DNA of 10,931 bases, taken from NCBI GenBank assembly GCA_016205085.1, contig JACQJN010000034.1:1-10931 (forward strand), in the 5' to 3' direction. A model generated the notes under the pieces. It saw nothing but the letters and a program-made list of their open reading frames with translations, was not told the DNA's origin and did not search any database. The position numbers and the translations under genes were made by a program. This DNA comes from Elusimicrobiota bacterium (GTDB lineage: Bacteria; Elusimicrobiota; Elusimicrobia; JACQJN01). How positions within the stretch are numbered: the stretch's first letter is position 1; each line of letters begins with the position of its first letter. This document shows, one piece after another, positions 6,309 through 10,931 of the stretch.

Positions 6309-7041
6309 TGATTTTAGCGTTGATTCCCTTCCACGCGCAGGAGAGGAAAGCCTCCCATGTCCAGGGCATTTGCTGGGCGAACATATCTGCGACAACCTCC
6401 GCATAGCGCTGGATTTCCCACTGGGCAGAGGCATCTGCTCTGAGGGATATAAAGTTCATCAAAGATCTGGCATTGACGGTCCAGTAGAATTGGGTGTAGA
6501 GACTTAAAGGCAACACCATTCGGGCTATTTCTCTAGTGACACCCAGAGACAGAAGTTCTCGATAAATCGCGTAGCTCTGCTGGTGCAGTTTCTCCACCAA
6601 GGCCGTGCATCGTTCATGATCCAGTTCCGGGGCTGCCTGGGAGACCTGTCTGTTTTTGGGGTCCGGAGCCCTCCACTGATGGGGAACATAGAATTCATCT
6701 GGAACCTCGGTGTAGCGTCCTGAAATTTCATTGATGGCGGAGCCGGAAGATTCAAAAAGCCCGCTTCCATCAAAGCCGCCCATCTCATAAGAGCCAATCC
6801 GATGTCGAAACCACTGTCGAGCCACAAAGATGGGGCAGCTGACATGGAATTTGAAGACGGCGTGTTCGAAAGGAGTCAGGTGTTGGTGTTTTAACAGATA
6901 GGAGATGAGTTTCTTGTCTTTTTCTTCGCCTTTGGAGCCTGAGCCGTAGGAGACACGGGCCGCGCAAACCACTCCCATATCCCCTCCCATAAATTCCACC
7001 AAGCGGATAAATCCGTGATCTAAAACTTTATCCTCATTCAT
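6274..7041 (-). CDS. thyX: Flavin-dependent thymidylate synthase ThyX with an in-frame insertion
   Basis: This 255-residue FAD- and NADPH-dependent enzyme makes dTMP from dUMP with methylenetetrahydrofolate. Family features are clear: GFIRLVEFMGGD (10-21), AARVSYG (27-33), LTPFEHAVFKFHV (55-67), PIFVARQWFRHRIGSY (70-85), NEISGRYTEVP (104-114), REIARMVLPL (170-179) and WTVNARSLMNFISLRADASAQWEIQ (187-211). In ordinary ThyX proteins RHRxxSxNE is continuous. Here residues 86-103 (EMGGFDGSGLFESSGSAI) separate RHRIGSY from NEISGRY, next to the dUMP-binding signature. All catalytic segments flank the insertion intact, so the enzyme is probably still active. A GAGG lies 4 nt before the ATG. The gene overlaps the chelatase gene by 8 bp upstream and the adaptor-like gene by 35 bp downstream, suggesting coupled translation. 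Confidence 0.95.
   Translation of the reverse strand: MNEDKVLDHGFIRLVEFMGGDMGVVCAARVSYGSGSKGEEKDKKLISYLLKHQHLTPFEHAVFKFHVSCPIFVARQWFRHRIGSYEMGGFDGSGLFESSGSAINEISGRYTEVPDEFYVPHQWRAPDPKNRQVSQAAPELDHERCTALVEKLHQQSYAIYRELLSLGVTREIARMVLPLSLYTQFYWTVNARSLMNFISLRADASAQWEIQRYAEVVADMFAQQMPWTWEAFLSCAWKGINAKINAERERCASSP
6733..6786. repeat. 54-bp in-frame insertion in thyX with near-inverted-repeat ends
   Basis: This segment encodes the 18 residues absent from typical ThyX proteins. Its ends nearly mirror each other: GATGGCGG (6733-6740) against CCGCCCATC (6776-6784), complementary apart from one bulged base. An inner GGAAG (6745-6749) pairs with CTTCC (6764-6768). The structure resembles small palindromic elements inserted in coding genes, but insertion is inferred from comparison with remembered ThyX sequences. 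Confidence 0.6.
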
Positions 7042-7924
7042 ATTGCCTCATGTTAGACATTTTAGAGCCCGTCTCTGTCATCTTCTGTATCCATTGGGTG
7101 ATCAAAGGATGGGGCAGGAGAGTCTCTCCTTTCCAGCGATAGAAAGTTCCCTCCAGGGCTTTTTGGATATGATCTTCGATTCCGTTTTTGGAGATGAGCA
7201 GGGGCAATATCAGAACCCGACTTTTTCGACTCAAATCTTGAACTAAAATCCTCAGTTTTTTCTCCGATTCCATTTTTACCCGTGGAGGAGCATCATCTCT
7301 CAGGGTCGCGGCTTCCACCGTGTTAAATCTCATCACTTGTTTAAGTTTCTGGGAGAGCGTCCCCATGGATCTAAGCCACAGTTCATTGTCCCGATCCTGG
7401 ACCGGTCCGTGGCCCACCAGGATGACGGACTCCTGGGAAGGCTCTCGGCTTAAGGGTTTGATCCGGTCCAGTAATATTCGGACCACCAGGGGATGATCAT
7501 CCAGGGCGGAGGTCATTACAAGCGGTATTTTTGTTCGGATGCGTTTTAACAAATGGGGTGCATGGCCGGGGTGCATGGCCTTTAGGAATTCTTCTGCGGG
7601 TTCTTTTCGAATCCCAAGCACGTACCGGGTTTGTTCCATCACTTCGGAGTGGGAAGAAATAAAAAGGGGCACCGCCACGATCTTGGGAACCTTTTTTGAC
7701 GCCAATCGGTCAACGGCCTTCTGAATTTCTTTGGGGTCCGCCATCCCGAACGCGATTTCTACGGGCTGGGTTTTCTGGATTTCTGCTCTAATGCTTTCGA
7801 TATTGCGATTCCAAGAAGGGGAACCGCCATGCGCCAAGAGTAACACCCCTGGTGTGGTTTCTGCGAAACATAAGCGCGAGGCACAAAGCGCGAAGATCGA
7901 GCTAAGGAAGACAAATTTCTTCAT
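7034..7924 (-). CDS. Exported two-domain CbiX/SirB-like chelatase
   Basis: This 296-residue protein has the class II chelatase fold of CbiX/SirB, enzymes that insert cobalt or iron into sirohydrochlorin. Two related halves are visible: GVLLLAHGGS (26-35, His32) with PLFISSHSEV (86-95, His92), and SVILVGHGP (166-174, His172) with LPLLISKNGIEDHI (240-253, His252). This supplies the pairs of metal-binding His expected in each half. Unlike ordinary cytosolic chelatases it begins with a clear signal peptide (MKKF, then a hydrophobic run, likely cut after CFA at residue 21). A periplasmic relative, CbiK-P, is known in Desulfovibrio vulgaris and has been linked to heme or iron handling. The start lacks a strong Shine-Dalgarno. 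It overlaps thyX by 8 bp. A role in metal or tetrapyrrole handling in the periplasm is inferred. Confidence 0.82.
   Translation of the reverse strand: MKKFVFLSSIFALCASRLCFAETTPGVLLLAHGGSPSWNRNIESIRAEIQKTQPVEIAFGMADPKEIQKAVDRLASKKVPKIVAVPLFISSHSEVMEQTRYVLGIRKEPAEEFLKAMHPGHAPHLLKRIRTKIPLVMTSALDDHPLVVRILLDRIKPLSREPSQESVILVGHGPVQDRDNELWLRSMGTLSQKLKQVMRFNTVEAATLRDDAPPRVKMESEKKLRILVQDLSRKSRVLILPLLISKNGIEDHIQKALEGTFYRWKGETLLPHPLITQWIQKMTETGSKMSNMRQYE
7555..7580. repeat. Perfect 13-bp tandem duplication inside the chelatase gene
   Basis: GGGGTGCATGGCC occurs twice head-to-tail (7555-7567 and 7568-7580). It encodes the AMHPGHAPH stretch (about residues 116-124) in the linker between the two chelatase halves. 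The unit is not a multiple of three, so the two copies are read in different frames. Confidence 0.95.
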
Positions 7925-7942
7925 TTTTGTGGCTTCGCTCTT

Positions 7943-8722
7943 CTATGACTTTACCCGTCTTAAATCTTCGTAAAGCAGATACTGATATAGAATGCCGAAG
8001 GGAATTGAGAAAAGACTGTAAATCTGGGAGAGAAAAGGCACATTCAGACCCATGAGTTTCGGAATTCCCCAGGCCAACACCAGAAGACCTAGGAGAATAA
8101 CCAAAAGCGCCAAGGAGCGTATGAGGATGGGCAAAATATATCCGGAGGCCAGCTGTTTGCTGGTTTTTAGAGCGGCCATTCCACGCTGGTTTCCTTGAAA
8201 AAGGACATAGGGAGTAAAGAGGTACCAGACGGCAAATAGGATTCCAGGAAGAATGAGGAGGCAGGTGCCCAAAAGGATAAAAAATCCCACCAGGCTGAGC
8301 GCCCAGCCGAAGGGAATAAAATAAGAGAATCCTGCAGAGAGTGCCGATTTGACGGTGGATTCCGTGTTCACGGCCGCATAATAGAGAGCGCCGTACAACC
8401 AGCACTCCATGCAAATCCCGATACTGACCAGAAAAAGCAAGCCCAGAATGGTTGGAAGTATCAGAGAGTCCGGGAAGGGGGACAGGTCTTTGAAAGTGGA
8501 GGCTGTCTGTAATTTGGCCGCTAATTCCTGGATTTGAGAGGCATCTATTCCATTGGCAAATAAAAGCAGAAGAACCCCTAAAGTCCCCAGGGTGAGAAGA
8601 GATAATTGCAACAGCAGCCGTACTCCCATCAGGGCGACAAGCGTCTTCCATCGGCCGAAATAAAGGCTGAGGGTTCTTGAGAACAGTTCCGAAACGGGAA
8701 TGAGGTTGGTGTCAGCAGGCAC
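7943..8722 (-). CDS. Polytopic membrane protein of unknown function
   Basis: This 259-residue inner-membrane protein has about six hydrophobic segments, near residues 28-56, 87-117, 137-172 (long enough for two passes), 195-219 and 228-251. A soluble loop of about 30 residues (57-86) lies between the first two. The amphipathic N-terminus (LIPVSELFSRTLSLYFGRW) and the ALKTSKQLASGY segment (184-195) recall the DUF975 or glycerophosphodiester-phosphodiesterase membrane-domain families, whose members often influence envelope processes, but this is only resemblance. The start codon is GTG at 8722, with a weak AAGG about 13 nt upstream. It lies 15 bp after the FG-GAP gene and 18 bp before the chelatase gene, so it is part of the same transcript. 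I do not recognise a specific function. Confidence 0.8.
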   Translation of the reverse strand: MPADTNLIPVSELFSRTLSLYFGRWKTLVALMGVRLLLQLSLLTLGTLGVLLLLFANGIDASQIQELAAKLQTASTFKDLSPFPDSLILPTILGLLFLVSIGICMECWLYGALYYAAVNTESTVKSALSAGFSYFIPFGWALSLVGFFILLGTCLLILPGILFAVWYLFTPYVLFQGNQRGMAALKTSKQLASGYILPILIRSLALLVILLGLLVLAWGIPKLMGLNVPFLSQIYSLFSIPFGILYQYLLYEDLRRVKS

Positions 8723-8737
8723 GACGGAAATTTTACC

Positions 8738-10042
8738 TTATTCAGGGGTAAAAAACCATAGAGTGGATTTCTCGTTGATGCCCACCACGGCCGCGATTAG
8801 GTCAAATGGATGCAGGTCTAATGGGCCCAATGCCATATCGGAAACGGTGCCATCCAGATGTATCTGCCAGGCAGTTTCCAAGCCGGATCCGTTCCATTTT
8901 AAGCTGTGGATTTCACTCCGGTCATAGTTGCCAAAGGAGTCCGCTAAAATACCCCGTTTAGGGATATTCCGGCTCGCATAGAATCGGTGGTCCTCTCCTT
9001 TCTGGTAGGTTAAGAAGTGAGGAGAGAACTTAAGGAAAGAATCTTGCCAGCGGATGCGGTTGGGTGTTTTTCCAAAGTCCGTGGAGCTTTCCCAGGATCC
9101 CTTCTTGAATTTGAACCGGAGGCGATCAAAGGAAGTGAGGGTCAGTGGATCTTCCTCTCCATCTCCGTCCCAGTCGGCAAGGGTGAACCCGTAAAGCCAA
9201 TCTATCCTAGGGATTTTAGATTTTGATCCATCCGGAACATACCGGTCTTTTTTCCAAACAAGAGGCACAATATTGGAGAGCGGGAATGCGCGATCTTCTA
9301 CAAGCTCCTGCCCCCACAGGCGTGGGGGCCCCGGAGCGTTTGAAAGGATGCGAACCATGAAATGCAAGGAATCTATCTTCTCGAGACGATCCCCTTTGAA
9401 CTCCAGGACAATGGATTGAATGCGTTTAAAAAAGTCGTTGTAGGTCGTCAGAAAAATGTGGGCCCGGCCGATGCCTGCCGAATCAGCGGCGTCTAAAGAC
9501 AGGATTCTGTCTTTGGATTTAAAATGAGCGAGTGGTTTTAGCTGCTTGTCCGAGTATTTGTAAATAGTCAATTGAGACTTGTCCGTGGCCAGGATTTCGC
9601 TTCTTCCGTCCCCGTCGGCATCAGCGATGGCGATTCCCACCAACAATGCATCCAAGGCAGGGCTCTTCCACCAGGGTTGCTTCAAGGCGGCGGCGGAGCG
9701 GGAATCAGAAGGGAGGGAGGGGACTATCTCCTCTTGCAGTCGAAACCGCAACCCCTGCCTCACCACGCCTTGAGAAGAAGTCAGATGCCCTACCCAGTAC
9801 TTGGGTTTTATTTCCTTTAAGACGCCTTCCGCGACATTTTTCTCCATGCGGCCCAGGGAAGCCCCCGTCACCGGATTTTTAAGCTCTGCGCCTTCTTGGA
9901 ATACGATAAAACCTTGGCCGCTTTTTGCCGCTGTGGTGGAGATCACTGGATCCAGATAGACGGTATCTGAGTCCACCTTCACCACATAGCCGGGCACCTG
10001 TCCTAGAACCGCAGAAATCAGCAGTGGAAAAAGCTGTAGCAT
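8738..10042 (-). CDS. Secreted FG-GAP/VCBS-like repeat protein
   Basis: This 434-residue protein has a short hydrophobic signal peptide (MLQLFPLLISAVLGQ). Residues 18-100 (YVVKVDSDTVYLD..., then NPVTGASLGRMEK) resemble the small beta domain found in many secreted proteins of diderm bacteria, in which a PVTG-x-x-LG motif recurs. After that come beta-propeller-like repeats with calcium-binding loops: IADADGDGRSEIL (139-151; Asp141, 143, 145) and LADWDGDGEEDPL (288-300; Asp290, 292, 294). A weaker repeat lies around MALGPLDLHPFDLIAAVVG near the C-terminus. It probably folds as an integrin-like propeller in the periplasm or at the cell surface, where such proteins usually bind partners or ligands. 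It is 13 bp from the upstream barrel gene, suggesting a common envelope role. The start at 10042 has no good Shine-Dalgarno. Specific function unknown. Confidence 0.8.
   Translation of the reverse strand: MLQLFPLLISAVLGQVPGYVVKVDSDTVYLDPVISTTAAKSGQGFIVFQEGAELKNPVTGASLGRMEKNVAEGVLKEIKPKYWVGHLTSSQGVVRQGLRFRLQEEIVPSLPSDSRSAAALKQPWWKSPALDALLVGIAIADADGDGRSEILATDKSQLTIYKYSDKQLKPLAHFKSKDRILSLDAADSAGIGRAHIFLTTYNDFFKRIQSIVLEFKGDRLEKIDSLHFMVRILSNAPGPPRLWGQELVEDRAFPLSNIVPLVWKKDRYVPDGSKSKIPRIDWLYGFTLADWDGDGEEDPLTLTSFDRLRFKFKKGSWESSTDFGKTPNRIRWQDSFLKFSPHFLTYQKGEDHRFYASRNIPKRGILADSFGNYDRSEIHSLKWNGSGLETAWQIHLDGTVSDMALGPLDLHPFDLIAAVVGINEKSTLWFFTPE
9310..9329. repeat. Perfect 8-bp-stem hairpin in the FG-GAP gene
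   Basis: Arms GCCCCCAC (9310-9317) and GTGGGGGC (9322-9329) flank a 4-nt loop. It is read as PGPPRLWG (about residues 237-244), a proline-rich break in the propeller sequence. Like the phoH hairpin it contains the octamer GCGTGGGG (9320-9327). Confidence 0.85.
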
Positions 10043-10055
10043 TTGTTTTCTTTTG

Positions 10056-10931
10056 CTAGAATCTTAAAGCCGCGCCCACAGAATAGTAATTGAGGTTGCT
10101 TTCTCCTCCACCGGGCACGTACCGTTCGTAAGACACGGTGAGCTCAAGCATATCCAGGCCTATGGCGGCTCCGGCAGAATAGTCTTTAGAAGACGGGGCT
10201 CCCAGCTCAAATTTTGTGAAGGTATGGGAAAGGAAAGGAGAAACCAGGGGAAGCATGGGCCATTCTATCCGGAGGTTGTAGCTGGTGTCGGGAAAACCCT
10301 GGATGATGGCGGCGACGCCTGCCAGTTCTATCCTTTGAGCCACGCGGGCCGAGAGGGCGGCAAGATCCTTGTTGTAGTTGGATTTAGTGATCTGTCCGCT
10401 CAGCAATGTATCCATAAAAGATATTCCCGCGAAAATCTGGAGATCCGTCTGGCCTATACGGGCGGCGGCGCTTCTTCTTGAGAAGCTGCCTTTCCCGGAG
10501 TTGGAACCGGATTGAATATCATCGGTATGAATCGTGTGCAGAACTCCTCCTCCCATATCCACGCGGGCCAGCCCTTCTCCACGGGGAGCTCCGCCGGATT
10601 GTGGGCCTCCGAGCCTGCGGGCGGGTCCGGAGCCGGTGGGTGTGAAGCTGAATGTGACATCTGCTCCAAAAAAACTGTTGCGGTAGTCGTTGACTTTTGG
10701 GGAGGCTCCCAGGGTGATCCCCCATCCCCACAGCGAGGTATCCTTGGCCAGTCTGGCCGCGAACGTTTTGTAAGTGCCGTTGGAGGTGTCGGAGCGATAG
10801 ACGCTCAAGGATGGTTTCACATGGAATTCTCCGCCGACATCGGCGTAGCCGTAGGTGCCCTTGTAGTTGTTGGTGCCCATGGTTTGGCTGAGTCCCGTGT
10901 TGAAGTAGGCCTTTGCCGGATATTTAAGAAG
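10056..10931 (-). CDS. Outer-membrane beta-barrel protein, 5' end outside window
   Basis: The frame is open from the window edge to the TAG at 10056, giving at least 291 residues. An internal ATG at 10880 exists, but the 17 codons upstream of it (LLKYPAKAYFNTGLSQT) continue the same beta-strand pattern, so the true start lies beyond the window. Alternating hydrophobic and polar residues with many aromatic and Gly positions (for example YADVGGEFHVKPSLSVYRSD and MLELTVSYERYVPGG) indicate amphipathic strands. The protein ends NLNYYSVGAALRF, whose terminal Phe fits the outer-membrane beta-signal recognised by the BAM complex. A Gly/Pro/Arg-rich stretch (10572-10619) looks like an extended loop. 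No specific porin or transporter family is recognised. It lies 13 bp upstream of the FG-GAP protein gene. Confidence 0.75.
   Translation of the reverse strand, partial: LLKYPAKAYFNTGLSQTMGTNNYKGTYGYADVGGEFHVKPSLSVYRSDTSNGTYKTFAARLAKDTSLWGWGITLGASPKVNDYRNSFFGADVTFSFTPTGSGPARRLGGPQSGGAPRGEGLARVDMGGGVLHTIHTDDIQSGSNSGKGSFSRRSAAARIGQTDLQIFAGISFMDTLLSGQITKSNYNKDLAALSARVAQRIELAGVAAIIQGFPDTSYNLRIEWPMLPLVSPFLSHTFTKFELGAPSSKDYSAGAAIGLDMLELTVSYERYVPGGGESNLNYYSVGAALRF

Noticed and set aside
6309..6434. N-terminal extension of the adaptor-like protein (42 residues)
   Set aside because: It is antiphase to thyX coding and would place the signal peptide internally; the ATG at 6308 or GTG at 6290 gives a normal leader.
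7902..8651. 249-residue minus-strand frame overlapping the membrane protein
   Set aside because: It is an out-of-frame shadow of the 7943-8722 gene; the other frame shows clean membrane segments and this one reads as mixed composition without motifs.
9310..9329. Intrinsic terminator at the FG-GAP hairpin
   Set aside because: The stem is GC-rich but no U-tract follows, and the reading frame continues intact for some 190 codons.

Overview
The window is a dense protein-coding stretch of roughly balanced GC content. All eleven genes lie on the minus strand, so transcription runs from high to low coordinates. Gaps between genes are 38 bp or less and several genes overlap, so the whole window reads as one long operon, or part of one. 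No RNA gene, IS element, CRISPR array or clear terminator was seen, and no gene-free stretch exceeds 40 bp. The organism is probably an uncultured diderm bacterium. Evidence for a diderm is an outer-membrane beta-barrel protein ending in Phe, a periplasmic-adaptor-like protein and several signal peptides. The gene set (DUF3536-type GH57, ThyX, HemQ-like Cld protein, PhoH/YbeY) would suit phyla such as Omnitrophota, Elusimicrobiota or Nitrospirota, but this is a guess from gene style only.

In transcription order, the upstream (high-coordinate) half is an envelope block. It holds a partial outer-membrane barrel (10056-10931), a secreted FG-GAP/VCBS-type repeat protein (8738-10042), a polytopic membrane protein with a GTG start (7943-8722) and an exported two-domain CbiX/SirB-like chelatase (7034-7924). 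Next come flavin-dependent thymidylate synthase ThyX (6274-7041) and a periplasmic adaptor-like protein (5466-6308). After the largest gap (38 bp, with the best Shine-Dalgarno of the window) come a HemQ/chlorite-dismutase-family protein (4699-5427), ADP-glucose pyrophosphorylase GlgC (3478-4689) and a GH57 DUF3536 glycosidase (1226-3478). The last two genes are PhoH/YbeZ (295-1254) and the start of YbeY (1-292), the classic rRNA/RNA-metabolism pair.

Three functional themes sit on one transcript: glycogen or alpha-glucan metabolism (GlgC, GH57), tetrapyrroles (HemQ-like, exported chelatase) and housekeeping (ThyX, PhoH, YbeY), together with envelope proteins of unknown purpose.

The most unusual signals are in-frame expansions of conserved housekeeping proteins. 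YbeY carries a heptanucleotide tandem repeat (37-68) read straight through the coding frame. ThyX has a 54-bp in-frame insertion (6733-6786) within its RHRxxS signature region, and the ends of this insertion are nearly inverted-repeat. Several perfect hairpins or palindromes also lie inside genes (1084-1102, 1576-1597, 3142-3170, 9310-9329). Together they suggest small palindromic or repeat elements tolerated inside genes, which a genome-wide search could test.
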